Assembly (NCBI RefSeq): GCF_014839805.1
Contig: NC_051116.1
Location: 3,162,001 to 3,226,000 of the forward strand
DNA length: 64,000 nucleotides
Direction: 5' to 3'
Origin: Manduca sexta
Taxonomy: Eukaryota > Arthropoda > Insecta > Lepidoptera > Sphingidae
Shown: positions 51,229 through 61,318 of the stretch, piece after piece
How the letters are laid out: each line of letters opens with the position of its first letter
How positions within the stretch are numbered: the first letter of the stretch is position 1
Notes under the pieces: model-generated
What the model was told of the DNA's origin: nothing
Database searches by the model: none
What the model saw: only the letters and a program-made list of their open reading frames with translations
Position numbers and translations under genes: made by a program

Positions 51229-51858
51229 ATGGATGTAATTTGTGTTATTTTATTAATAAATGTTATAATAACTAAAGCTGAAGATAAAAAAGAAGAAATA
51301 GCTCAACTAGAGAAAGAAAAAGAAGAGATTTTCAAACAAATACACTTAGCTATAAATGAAACTATCAAATCGTTCAAAAAGAGTAATGATAGTGAAGCAG
51401 TCCTTGGAATTTCTTATATGAAAGATTTAAGAGAGCAAATAAAAGATGCTAACAAGACAGGAACACTAGAAACAGACTTAGGAGGTAAAAACACAAGCAA
51501 AGAAATAACTTCAGACACAAGAAGACACAAGAAGATAAAGTTAAGCATATTGGACATAGCAAATATATTTACAAGGAAGCCATCTAAGAGTAAACAGCAG
51601 AGAGATGAAAATAGAGAAATAATGCAAACAAAAATTGACCAATGGATAAAACAAAGGGAGTTAGAAAGAGAGAAAATAAGACAATATAAGATACAGCAGA
51701 GGAGAGAACACGCGAAATATAAATACGAGAAGTGTCCGCGATTTGGGAAACAGGGCAAGAAGAAGAAGGGGCTGTATAGAAGGAATGCGCCAAGTGGCGG
51801 GTTGAGATACCCGTGCTGTAGGAAATGCTGTAAGAAATCTTATATGGGCTGTTTATAA
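51229..51858 (+). CDS. Secreted lysine-rich protein with Cys-rich tail
   Basis: A single open frame of 209 residues, the only long non-transposon frame in the window. Residues 1-17 (MDVICVILLINVIITKA) look like a signal peptide, with probable cleavage after Ala17. Residues 18-40 and about 122-166 are charged, Glu/Lys/Gln-rich and likely coiled coil. N-glycosylation motifs sit at Asn43, 53, 75 and 88. The tail is basic (RFGKQGKKKKG from 171) and holds all six mature cysteines: 169, 196, 197, 200, 201 and 208, in a CC-x2-CC-x6-C pattern. The start is the first ATG and gives the signal peptide directly. I do not recognise a family and infer no function; an insect-specific secreted protein is a reasonable guess. 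The neighbours are only repeats. Confidence 0.7.
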   Translation: MDVICVILLINVIITKAEDKKEEIAQLEKEKEEIFKQIHLAINETIKSFKKSNDSEAVLGISYMKDLREQIKDANKTGTLETDLGGKNTSKEITSDTRRHKKIKLSILDIANIFTRKPSKSKQQRDENREIMQTKIDQWIKQRELEREKIRQYKIQQRREHAKYKYEKCPRFGKQGKKKKGLYRRNAPSGGLRYPCCRKCCKKSYMGCL

Positions 51859-52699
51859 AAGATATTTGTAATAGTTTTAGAAAAATATATCCAGTATAAT
51901 TAAATATAACAACCTTTATCCTGAAATTACTGGAACCTATCCTAGATAAATGTAAAAGAAAGAGCCAATGATTTTTCCTTCTTGATGGGATTCAGGCAAA
52001 CAAATTTCTAGAGATGTATCAACTTGATTTTTGTTTTTAAACAATTATTAAAAAGTGTTAATACTAATTCAAACAATTAACTTAGTCCTTATCTAAAGTA
52101 ATATATTTTAATAAAGTTTGAAATGTACATATACTACATCGTTAAAGAGTTTTGATTATTGTCAAAATCGAAATATTATCTTCGTATTTATTTCCGAATT
52201 GCTTCTAATAAATTCAGCTTATCCTTACGCCCAAATTTTGCCAAAAAGTGTTTCTGTCCGTTTGTGAATAAATTGGTTTGTTTTTGCTTTCTTATTTTAT
52301 GGCGTATGGTTGAACGTATGTATGAAAAGTTTAAAAAATCCTGACAATACTTCATTAATGTTTGACGAGAGTACCGAGACACCTTTGTGTTGAGAACGTA
52401 CAGCAAAATATTTATAAGTGTTTGCTATTTCATCTAATAAATCCTTTATTAAAAAGCGAAATTATGTCAAGATATTAGAAGAAAACACATAAGACTGAAG
52501 CGATTACCATTTATTTTAAATTAATTTATTTTTCCTTCTTCTATATAAAAAAATTGTTATAGGCCGATATATATTGTAGATATTGAAAATAAATTAATAT
52601 GAGGTTTCTCTTAGAGTCAAAACATTTTTTAGAACACGCATCATGTAAAATCTACTGCATGGAATTAAATTCAATTTTCTCCGATGTACTGCTTAAATT
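51859..52699. other. 3' flank of the gene; AT-rich spacer
   Basis: Possible 3' UTR up to the AATAAA at 52110. Beyond that, only short AT-rich frames without motif. Confidence 0.45.
52110..52115 (+). promoter_or_regulatory. Candidate polyadenylation signal
   Basis: AATAAA in TTTTAATAAAGTTTG, 252 bp after the stop codon of the 209-residue gene. It is the first canonical hexamer I see on this strand after that stop. Confidence 0.35.
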
Positions 52700-52779
52700 A
52701 TAAGCTCCATTTTATCCCGGAAAAATATAAAAAAAAATAAAAAACTGTTTTACCCGGGCGAAGCCGTGAGCAAAAGTTA
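52700..52779 (+). mobile_element. Helitron 3' end
   Basis: TTTTATCCCGGAAAAATATA..ACCCGGGCGAAGCCGTGAGC then AAAAGTTAG|T; the terminal CTAG is mutated to TTAG. Relative of 57456-57905. Confidence 0.65.
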
Positions 52780-53599
52780 GTAAATGAATAAACATATAGA
52801 CCATACCCTGGATTTTTACAAATATTCTGAATATTGTGGAAAGGTTTATCAGAACTTTTATTTCGAAAGGTCTTTCTCGTGGGCGGAGCTGGTCGGCACG
52901 TGGGCTAAAATTCAATTAATTATATGTACATATTTTAAAATCTGTCTGATATTAATAAATCCCATTGGTTCTTTAAAAATAGTTTTAAAGAGACAAAGTT
53001 ATGTTTTAGATAATTTACATGTATGGCGTAGTTTCTACTACAATTCGTACGATCAGAAACAATTATTGTTAGCGTAATACATCCCTTCTCCTTCCTCATT
53101 AAACTTCATTTCAAGGAGGAGTAATATAATAATCGATCAAGAATTGATTTTATTAATATTTTCTTTATAATTCGTTATTACATATCTTTGAATATGTCCA
53201 AGCACCAGAATTGTGATCAGTGAATTAACTAACATAGCAAAATGTAGGTAACACTTTTGCCTACCCCTGAAAATGGAAAAGGCGTGACGTTATGTAAAAA
53301 CACAATCTTAAAATTCTCGATGTTTTAAATGTTACCCGAACTACACAGCTGTGTGTCACGCACTCCCAAAAGGCAACAAGGTAAGTAGGTCATTGCGGCG
53401 CGGCGGGCTTCTCAAATATTTACTCTTACGTATTCATTTAATTGTGTATTGTTCGTTTTTACTTTATAATTTGCGAAACGAGAAAGCGGTGTGTCACTAA
53501 ATGTTTGTTTATTATTGCTTTTGGTAGTTGCGCTGTTTTGTGTACAGCTCCACTGGGGAAGAACCGCAAACTGAAATATAAGGGCTTACCGTTATTTTA
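52780..53599. other. Spacer, no gene confirmed
   Basis: A 97-codon forward frame (52784-53077) shows no motif. 53255-53300 is an S2-type tail scrap. AACAAGGTAAGTAG at 53375-53388 is a perfect donor consensus, but with only a 32-nt segment before it back to an AG. Confidence 0.35.
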
Positions 53600-53905
53600 A
53601 TAATAATATCAGCCCTGTATTATATTCTGTCATTCTGCTGGGCATGGGTCTCTTCTATTACTGAAGGAGGTTTCGCTGGCCTAGTGCGAGTTAGCAGACT
53701 TCACATACGTTCAAAAATTCTTATAGAGAACTTCTCTGGTATGCAGGTTTCGTCACAAAGTTTTCAATGACCATTAAAGCAATTGATAATTCACCAAGAA
53801 TTTAGGTATTCTTCTTCATTTTAGAATAGTCAGAGATACGTGCCCAAAGGTTGTGAATCTTCAGACATTCGTCTCAGTGGACCGTTCTACTCCCAACTAG
53901 TTATA
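53600..53905 (-). repeat. S1 SINE, diverged
   Basis: ATAATATCAGCCCTGTATTA tail, GGTTTCGCTGGCCTAGTGCG, GACATTCGTCTCAGTGGACC, ending CCCAACTAG. Confidence 0.8.
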
Positions 53906-53964
53906 ACTTATACTTAGTTATAACTTATAAATACGAAAGTTTGGGAAGATATGTCCATAATAGA

Positions 53965-54248
53965 AGTAAATACGAGCTTGCCGTTAGCTTGATGGTAAGC
54001 GATACCATACCCATAAACAGTAGAAACATCATCACTTTGAATTACAAAGTATTGTTTGGTATTCCACTGCGCTCGCCATCCTGAGATATAAGATGTTAAG
54101 TCTTATTATGTCCAGTAGTTACACTGGCTACAATGTCCTTCAAATCGGAACACAGCAGACTACACCCTGCTGCTTGATATTAGAAATAGACATTGCGGTG
54201 GTACTTACCCAGGCGGATTCACACATATGAAAGACCTGCCACCAGTAA
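53965..54248 (+). repeat. F4 repeat, near full length
   Basis: ACGAGCTTGCCGTTAGCTTG, ATGGTAAGCGATACC to CAGGCGGATTCACACATATG and CCTGCCACCAGTAAA. Confidence 0.85.
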
Positions 54249-54717
54249 ATGCGCGAAAAGATGAATAGCATTGAATGATACATAGACCAATACCTGGGTT
54301 CAAATATCGACTCTTACTTTACCGACATCACTTATGTAATTAATTTATAATTTCAATAGATTTTAAAATAAATTGAGATACAATTAACATTATTTTATTA
54401 CAAAAAAATATCTCTACTAGTTAAGTTAGTTGAAAATGAAAATGAAAAATACTTTTATTTAACGTGATAAATAAACGAATTTATTTTATTTCATTATCCC
54501 AATCAGCTGCAATCTCATCGCTCAACCTTAATTTGCCTGCGTCCCCACCGGTAATCGAACCCGTGACCAGTGAACCCTATAAACGCCGCATTACATCGCT
54601 AAGCGGCTTAGCAACATGAGCCAGAAAGCCGTACAATACAACGCCATGGAATTCGGCTTAGATTGTAAGTAACACCAACAGCCAAGTTTGGTTATACAAA
54701 TAATATATGTCATGCAC
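54249..54717. other. AT-rich spacer, no gene seen
   Basis: AATAAACGAATTTATTTTATTT near 54470 and GGTAATCGAACCCGTGACC near 54550 (a B-box-like word without an A box). Nothing more. Confidence 0.4.
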
Positions 54718-54905
54718 AGCAAAGTTAATACCCGTCATACTGGCCCACGTGTGTCGCGTTCGGGGATCAGCCTGTGTATATCCGGTGCCAACAGGCCGGC
54801 ATAATTGTGTCGACTGCTGAGGTGTTATCATCTCTCGTCAGTTGACAATCTATTGGAGCCCACTCCACTTACCATCAGGTGCAGTCGGGTCACTTTGGCG
54901 TGCTT
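54718..54905 (-). repeat. F5 repeat, 3' end missing
   Basis: ACCCGTCATACTGGCCCACG, CAACAGGCCGGCATAATTGT, CCACTTACCATCAGGTGCAG. Confidence 0.85.
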
Positions 54906-55547
54906 TCTCTTTGTGACAGTGGTAAACAAATCAGCCAATCATGGTGTAGACAAATATATTCCACGGCAGCCATTTTGTCTATTACGATAAAAGAAGAACA
55001 AATCTGCGGGTCATTACTAGTATAACAAACACAAAATCTAAAACTAGAAGTGAAATGAAACGTGTGAGGAGTGATGGAGGCATCACGCATCCATCTTGAA
55101 TATAAAATAGGGATGTGAAACTATTGGATACAATAGAAACTTCAGAGTACATTTTTGTTTGACAGTTATCATATTAAACGGCTAATGTAGATAGTACTCA
55201 TTTTATTACCATTTATTTGTGAGAGTAGATTAGAGTATGACTTTTGTATTTGGTCGGGTTATACATTTAACAAATAGCATTTATTCAAAAGTTGTGAAGT
55301 AAGCCCTAAGTCTATTTACCTATTGTAATTACGTCAGCCAGATAATGAATACAACAATGCTTCTGGTGGTTGATAGTGAAAATAAATTGCAGTGCTACCA
55401 CCCAGAAGGACCCTCGGATTTGAACAACCTAGTAACGATTTTCAAAAATGCTTGAAAAGTTCTTGCGTCGACCCCACATTACAGTAGAAAGGGTTAGTGA
55501 AAGAACACAAATATGTTCCGCGGGTATTGAATCCGTGAATAATAATT
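54906..55547. other. Spacer with one dispersed block
   Basis: 55227-55300 (GACTTTTGTATTTGGTCGGG) matches 31934-32000. No gene. Confidence 0.4.
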
Positions 55548-56072
55548 TAATATCAGCTTTATATTGTATACTGTCCCACTGCTGGGCATGGGTCTCTCTT
55601 ACTACTGAGAGATTAGGCCTTAAGTCCACCAAGCTGGCCTAGTGCAGATTTGATAGACTTTACATACCCTCAAACTTCATATAAAAACCTTCTCAAGTAG
55701 GCAGGTTTCCTCAGGATGTTTTCCTTCACCGTTAAAGCGAACGATAATAATATCATATAATATACTTGTCCACTGCTGAGCACGGGCCTCCTCTACTACT
55801 GAGAGGGATTAAGCCTTAGTCCACCACGCTGGCCTAGTGCGAATTGGTAGACTTCACACACCTTCGAAATTCTTATAGAGAACTTCTCAGATGTGCAGGT
55901 TTCCTCACGAAGTTTTCCTTCACCGTTAAAGCAAACGATAATTCACAAAATATAATTTGGGCTAGTTGGGCGTGGAACGGACTGCCGAGACGAATCCGCA
56001 GGTTCAAAACTCAAGAGCACGCACCTATGACATTTAAAGTTGTGTGTATTCTTTGTGAATTATCGCTTGATT
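55548..56072. repeat. Three S1 pieces, two reverse and one forward
   Basis: 55548-55746 and 55747-55955 are reverse S1 tail halves in tandem (both reach CCTTCACCGTTAAAGCxAACGAT). 55956-56072 is a forward S1 head with GGGCTAGTTGGGCGTGG and B box GGTTCAAAACTC. The last two meet head-on. Confidence 0.8.
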
Positions 56073-56344
56073 CATTGTTTCCACGAATATTTCCCTAAAA
56101 CCACTGTCATAAAAATTATAAATAATTATTTAGTTCGAATCAAAGCATACCCTTTACACAACCCTAAACGCACCCTTAAAGATAAGGGCCAAGGGTTGTT
56201 ACCGGGGAACTCAGCCTTAATAAAGATAACAAAAAACTGGGGGAAAGCAAAAAATAAAAGAAACTGAGAAAAATTATAGTCGTTTTATCTGTGTTTACAA
56301 AATGTGGGGTTTTCGTGTTTTTATGGGTAAGTATCGTATTAAAT
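56073..56344. other. Spacer, no gene seen
   Basis: ATGTGGGGTTTTCGTGTTTT then TATGGGTAAGTATCG (56300-56335) could be a tiny ATG-to-donor segment, but nothing else supports it. Confidence 0.3.
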
Positions 56345-56465
56345 GAATGACTTGATAGAGGTCTCAGGAACACGTTGGATGCAGGCCGCTTTCGACAGGT
56401 CCGTCTGAAAATCTTTAGGGGAGGCCTATGTTCAGCAGTGCCTATGTGGCTGATGATGATGATAA
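56345..56465 (+). mobile_element. R3: RTE-like LINE 3' end
   Basis: GGTCTCAGGAACACGTTGGA, TGCAGGCCGCTTTCGACAGG, GGAGGCCTATGTTCAGCAGT, GGCTGATGATGATGATAA. Confidence 0.8.
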
Positions 56466-56539
56466 TTGTATTGAAATGGTCATGGAAGTCATCGATGTCT
56501 CTTTGGTTCAATCGTCACCAATCCGCAGTCTTAGGTTCA

Positions 56540-56765
56540 ATTCCCAGGTCGTGCCAGTGTTATTGCCTGTGTATATCCGGTTTCAACACGCATAATTGTC
56601 TCTGTTAAGGGGCATTCATCTTTCGTCGACATTCTATTGGATCTCACTTCAGTTACCATCAGGTGGCTGTTGTGGGGCAATCATCTCTCGTCAGTTGGCT
56701 TCTATTGGACCCCAATTCAGTTACCATCAGATGAAGTAGGTTCAGTTTGCTGTGCACATATAAAA
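56540..56765 (-). repeat. F5 repeat with doubled 5' block
   Basis: CGTCGACATTCTATTGGATC/TCACTTCAGTTACCATCAGG is followed by a second such block, CTTCTATTGGACCCCAATTC/AGTTACCATCAGATG. Confidence 0.7.
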
Positions 56766-56794
56766 ATAGTATTTTGTAATTCAAAATTAATATT

Positions 56795-57190
56795 ACAATA
56801 AAATTATTTTGCGGATTTTATAGCGGTTTTTTTATATTATAATGATCCACCATGTTTCGAAGACTGCAGCCTTATGGCTGCCATACATGCTACGGTCCAC
56901 CGGAAAGGTCCACCGGTGCAGGTATGCCTGCGCCGGTAGACCGAAATGTGTGTGGGAATAGATCTGTGCAGATTTTTGAGCCTGTGCAGGCGACCGGCGC
57001 AGGATCGAAAATCAATTCTTTAAATTGACACCTGCACAGATGACCTCTCCGGTAGACCGTAGCGTGTATGGCTTACATTACTGTCCACGGGGTGGATTGA
57101 GTCCGCAGCAGATTATAAAAACCGCGACAAAATTAGCAAAATACTTTATTTTAATGTCTAACATTCACGTGAACATAAGAAATCAAAATT
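56795..57190. mobile_element. Penelope-derived foldback holding a MITE
   Basis: The left arm AATAAAATTATTTTGCGGAT..GTTTCGAAGACTGCAGCC is mirrored at the right by AACCGCGACAAAATTAGC..ATTTTAATGTCTAACATTC. The copy is split by the 56884-57075 element. Confidence 0.7.
56884..57075. mobile_element. MITE with ~31-bp inverted ends
   Basis: GCCATACATGCTACGGTCCA at the left and TAGACCGTAGCGTGTATGGC at the right are inverted repeats (a few mismatches), extending into GGTCTACCGG-type words. About 190 bp, non-coding, superfamily not determined. Confidence 0.8.
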
Positions 57191-57455
57191 ACCATCTATA
57201 ATTATTCGCATCGCTATCAGGCTAGCTTCTAGCTCGTCTCGTTTTGCAGAGGTATAAAAAGTAACCCTGATGTATATTTAAACCCTTCAGTATCGAAAAA
57301 TCAACGGCACATTGTACCGGTGGTCAATCAACCCTCGCGCGCAGCGACCAGAAGCACAGATAAGATAGCCCGGGTCGGACTGGCCGTGTTCAACTGTTTG
57401 TATTGGAAAATGTCTATAAAGTAGATGATATACGTATGTCCGTCTGTATCATATA
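57191..57455. other. Spacer with an isolated TATA-like motif
   Basis: GGTATAAAAAG at 57251-57261, and TCAGT at 57287-57291. The spacing (36 bp) is long for a TATA/initiator pair and no frame follows. Confidence 0.3.
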
Positions 57456-57905
57456 TCTATACTTATAAAACAAAGTCACCTTTTCTGAGTTTTATTTTTA
57501 TTGCTTTGAATGACGAGATGAGCTTGCCATTCGCCTGATGGTAAGCGATACGAACGCACATAAACAGTAGGAACACCAACACCTTGAATTACAAAGTATA
57601 GTTTGGTATTCCACTGCCCTCGCCATCCTGAGACTTGAGATGTTAAGTCTCATTATGTCCAGTAGTTACATTGACTACAATGTCCTTCAAACCGCAACAC
57701 CACAGTGACTACACACTGCTGCTTGGCTTGTCTGTATGTTATCGATTTTCTCAAAATCTGCTAAACGGGTTTTATGAAATTGCGTACGGAGATAGTTTAA
57801 GACCTTGGGAAGGTTATAGGCTACTTTCTATTCCGGGAAAATATATAGCGGGACTTTTATCCCGGAAAACTCCTTGACGCGGGCGAAGGCACGAGCAAAA
57901 GCTAA
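57456..57905 (+). mobile_element. Helitron split by an F4 repeat
   Basis: A|TCTATACTTATAAAACAAAG to GCGGGCGAAGGCACGAGC..GCTAA|T. ATGTTATCGATTTTCTCAAA marks the inside. F4 sits at about 57495-57726. It is the comparison copy that confirms the joins in Helitron C. Confidence 0.85.
57495..57726 (+). repeat. F4 repeat inserted in a Helitron
   Basis: TTTATTGCTTTGAATGACGA to CACACTGCTGCTTGG; the 3' end of F4 is missing. Confidence 0.85.
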
Positions 57906-57944
57906 TAATTATAGGAATAAAAGACCTCTGTGTATTCAGTTTAG

Positions 57945-58160
57945 AACTAAATAGACTGAATGGGTAGACAGAGATGCAACTAATACATGTATTTGCCTCT
58001 ACACTTATTCCGTTCCGTGATATTATAGAGCAAGTCTATCGCCATATCGAGCACTAGTACTTAAAAAAATCGGTGAGTTTATAACTGCACGTAAGTTTAT
58101 AATAACAAACTGCGAACCGGACCTGGGAGTCAAACCCTAAACTTTACAGTTCTCAGCCTT
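57945..58160 (-). repeat. S2 SINE, badly diverged
   Basis: ATTCCGTTCCGTGATATTAT, CTATCGCCATATCGAGCAC, GGACCTGGGAGTCAAACCC in S2 order. Confidence 0.6.
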
Positions 58161-58409
58161 GGAATACTGGGCGTTATTTTAGCCAGTATATATTTTCCGT
58201 AAAACATAAATAACTTGTGCTAGGTGCGGACGCGTGTGGGAGACATAACGTCTAATGTTATGTGCATACTAGATTTTAGGAACGCTGGAAAATATCTTGT
58301 GTACTTGGTCTTTGAAAGATCTACCTTAAAGGGCTTTGTGAGTGGTACAAACAGAGTTATAGGTTTTTTATGGTCGAAAAATGGTCAAGATTATTCTTTG
58401 TACCTTCTA
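58161..58409. other. Spacer, no gene seen
   Basis: A 63-codon forward frame (58224-58415) has no motif. Confidence 0.4.
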
Positions 58410-58612
58410 CAGTGATATTTTGACATTGCGTTATTAAAATCCCATGCTTGTCTTTATTTTTGTTGTTATTGTGTCAAAAATCATCCTTGAATAAAGATTT
58501 TATTTTGTCAAATATGGTATATTTACTTATTTGATAATTTTGTAGTTTGATACGAATATGGCGTGTCCGTCAGTGTATTTTTGACTGAAAGTGTGACGTT
58601 GCCGATGCAAAG
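58410..58612. mobile_element. M8 MITE, left half
   Basis: ATATTTTGACATTGCGTTAT, GTGTCAAAAATCATCCTTGA and ATGGCGTGTCCGTCAGTG follow M8 order. The right end is lost. Confidence 0.7.
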
Positions 58613-58720
58613 GGCCGGCGAATAGACGGCGGAGCGCAGCGCAAGGAATTTTGACTGTTAAACTATTATCCATATTGTCTTCATTGAAATAATATTCATA
58701 ATCAATTAATAGAACGATGT

Positions 58721-60168
58721 TATGATTTCATATGTTTACGCGAATGTTAGACATTGAAATTAAACTAATTTTCGGATTCTATCGCGGTGTTAGTATTTTA
58801 TTTTCTCCCGACGTTTCGAAGACTTTGCAGCCTTCATGGTCACGGGGGGGACTGAGGTGCTGTTCATCCGTAAAGTCAAAGTTACAATATCTACCTACAT
58901 TTTACAATTATACAAATTTTTAAAAAAATTTAAAATTTTAGCTGTTGGTGGTCCGATCTACGCAGAATGAGCTCACAGTGTCTTGAAGTCTGGCAGCCGG
59001 TCTTTTGGGTTCCGATTTAATTTAATGTATAACTGGATCCCAGGCTTGTGCAAGCTTCCAACCATCTTCCCTATTGAAATTAGGATGTTTTTAATTTCAA
59101 TAGCCTCGCGAATCATCCTAGGCAGGAATCGGTGTTCTTTGGCAAGGATTTGTGGCTTGTCTAGTCGCAGATAATGATTGGCGCCTCCCTCAGAGTGTTC
59201 AGCGACTGCAGACTTCGTCGAGCGTCGGTGTTTCACGTCAGCTATATGTTCTTTTACGCGGGTCCCTATATTTTTTTTTGTTTGCCCGATATAAGAGAGT
59301 CCACAGTTGCAATCTATTTTGTATACTCCCGGTTCTTGTAGAGGTATGTGACACTTGACAGGTGGTAAAATTGACTAATCTTCTTAGGCGGCTTAAAATA
59401 AGTTTTTATGGAAGCACGCTTCAGGATGTAGCCAATCTTGTCGGTGACTCCTCTTACATATGGTAATACCACCGGAACACGTTCAACTGTGGCTGGTTTC
59501 ACTCGGTTTCTGTGACGGCGGCGTGGAATTTGGAGCTTGTTGTCTCGCAGTACTTGCTTGACATGTTGCAGCTCAGCGGCCAGGTGTTTCTCGCCACAGA
59601 TTCCTTGTGCTCTCTGAAACAAAGATTTGCCCACGGTAGCTAACTGTTTTGGGTGGTGATGAGATTCACCGTTCAGATATTTATCAGTATGGGTCTGTTT
59701 CCGATTCGAAGTGCAGTCGCTGAGCACTCTGAGGGAGGCGCCAATCATTATCTGCGACTAAACAAGCCACAAATCCTTGCCAAAGAACACCGATTCCTGC
59801 CTAGGATGATTCGCGAGGCTATTGAAATTAAAAAACATCCTAATTTCAATAGGGAAGATGGTTGGAAGCTTGCACAAGCCTGGGATCCAGTTATACATTA
59901 AATTAAATCGGAACCCAAAAGACCGGCTGCCAGACTTCAAGACACTGTGAGCTCATTCTGCGTAGATCGGACCACCAACAGCTAAAATTTTAAAAAATTT
60001 AAAAAAGTTGTATAATTGTAAAATGTAGGTAGATATTGTAATTTTGACTTTACGGATGAACAACACCTCAGTCCCCCCCGTGACCATGAAGGCTGCAAAG
60101 TCTTCGAAACGTCGGGAGAAAATAAAATACTAACACCGTGATAGAATCCGAAAATTAGTTTAATTTCA
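58721..60168 (-). mobile_element. Penelope-like element, 1.45 kb, inverted ends
   Basis: Flanked by AGAACGATGT at 58711-58720 and 60169-60178, a perfect 10-bp duplication. The reverse strand holds the 3' part of a Penelope-type ORF (RT C-terminal region, linker, GIY-YIG endonuclease) and a 3' UTR. The last 457 bp (58754-59210) occur again, inverted, at the other end (59712-60169), at high identity. Such terminal copies are a known feature of Penelope-like elements. The RT core is missing, so it cannot act alone. Confidence 0.9.
59022..59708 (-). pseudogene. Penelope ORF 3' part: RT tail and GIY-YIG
   Basis: Reading on the reverse strand: 59708-59371 encodes THTDKYLNGESHHHP, LFQRAQGIC and VVLPYVRGVTDKIGYILKRA, the region after the RT core and the linker of Penelope-type proteins. 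A frameshift near 59370 leads into LQEPGVYKIDCNCG, LSYIGQT and RVKEHIADVKH, the GVY..YIG core of the GIY-YIG nuclease, then AVAEHSEGGANHYLRL and FLPRMIREAIEIK. There a one-base loss (five A instead of six) breaks the frame. The inverted copy keeps six A and ends normally in DPVIH-stop (59899-59901). The enzyme would nick target DNA for priming; here it is inactive. Confidence 0.85.
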
Positions 60169-60178
60169 AGAACGATGT

Positions 60179-60338
60179 AATGCAATTTATTGACCATAGC
60201 GTGATTTTATATAGCCTATAGCCTTCCTCGATAAATAGGCTATCAAACACTAAACTAATTGTTCAATTCGAACCAGTAGTTCCTCCGATTCGTGTGCTCA
60301 AACAAATAAATCAAGTTAGCTTTATATAATAGTATAGA
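60179..60338 (-). mobile_element. Helitron 5' part
   Basis: ATTGACCATAGCGTGATTTT, GAACCAGTAGTTCCTCCGAT and GCTTTATATAATAGTATAGA|T match Helitrons A, B and the 62.2-kb copy. It lies directly against the Penelope duplication, so the Penelope copy landed at or in it. Confidence 0.7.
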
Positions 60339-60711
60339 TATATCGAATGAATGTATTAAGACAAATAAAATAATTATAAACGGATAAAACGTAACAATAT
60401 TTTCAAAACATAAATTTAACTTTTCTTTACGTATATTTATTTTGAGAAATGCTAGTATAACTTTCTACTTAGCATGATGTTCATAAAAATACAAAAAAAA
60501 AACAAACAAAATTCTATTAATAAAATATGAAAAGAAAATTGAAAAAGGAATATAATTTCCTAATTTTTGTTGTCGTGAGAGTAAAATATTTGATTGTTCA
60601 GACATTTTATTGTCAATCGACGTTCGGGCCGGAAAATCGGAAATTGAGTAATGGGAACCAGACTGTTGTTTGTGTGGGCGAGTGGGCAACGTTGGGACTT
60701 GGCACACTTTT

Positions 60712-60713
<2 letters not shown>
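60339..60713. other. AT-rich spacer, no gene seen
   Basis: Nothing recognised. Frames around 60465-60910 depend on the microsatellite. Confidence 0.45.

Positions 60714-60785
<72 letters not shown>
60714..60785. repeat. (TA)n microsatellite
   Basis: About 35 uninterrupted TA units, ending next to the Helitron terminus. Frames of repeated Ile-Tyr on both strands are artefacts. Confidence 0.98.
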
Positions 60786-60788
<3 letters not shown>

Positions 60789-60790
<2 letters not shown>

Positions 60791-61088
60791 AACGACCCGC
60801 CCCGGCTTCGCACGGGTGCAATGCTGATACTAAATACACTACAGAAAAACTGTGAACGTTGTATATCAAAACTTAGCGGTCCGCTCTGGCTTCGCACGGG
60901 TATAACTTAACAAAATAACAGTATTTCTCCACTATTTAATGGATGTTATTATACATATAAACCTTCCTCTTGAATCACTCTATCTATTAAAAAAACCGCA
61001 TCAAAATCCGTTGCGTAGTTTTAAAGATTTAAGCATACAAAGGGACATAGGGACAGAGAAAGCGACTTTGATTTATACTATGTAGTGA
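60789..61088 (-). mobile_element. Short Helitron, complete
   Basis: A|CTAACGACCCGCCCCGGC at the left (CTAG mutated to CTAA) and ATACTATGTAGTGA|T at the right. 300 bp, same family as 5705-6002 and 27463-27753. Confidence 0.85.
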
Positions 61089-61099
61089 TTTGGCCTTTT

Positions 61100-61318
61100 C
61101 CTTTTTGCCTTGATGGCGTAGTTATACTGCACGGTACGGCAACGCCCTGTGGTCCTGGGTTCGAATCCTGGGTCAGGCAGTGATGTTTGGATTTTTGTGC
61201 CCGATATGGCGATATGCTCGCCCCCTATGACTTCATGGGACGGAACACACTCGGCGAAACGTGGGTGCCCTGGTTGCGTCTCTGCATACCCCTTCGGGAA
61301 TAAATGCGTGTTGTGTTA
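61100..61318 (+). repeat. S2 SINE, internally shortened
   Basis: GCCTTGATGGCGTAGTTATA head, B box GGTTCGAATCCTGGG, TGCCCGATATGGCGATATGC, CCCCTTCGGGAATAAATGCG tail. Confidence 0.85.

Noticed and set aside
51414..51793. Reverse frames of 114 and 69 codons opposite the 209-residue gene
   Set aside because: Antisense shadows: Lys/Glu-rich coding on the forward strand gives Phe/Leu/Ser-rich open frames in reverse.
53375..53388. Exon ending in a perfect GTAAGT donor
   Set aside because: Only 32 nt separate it from a poor acceptor, and no protein-like frame was seen.
60527..60910. 127- and 94-codon frames with Ile-Tyr repeats
   Set aside because: Translation of the TA microsatellite and a Helitron end.
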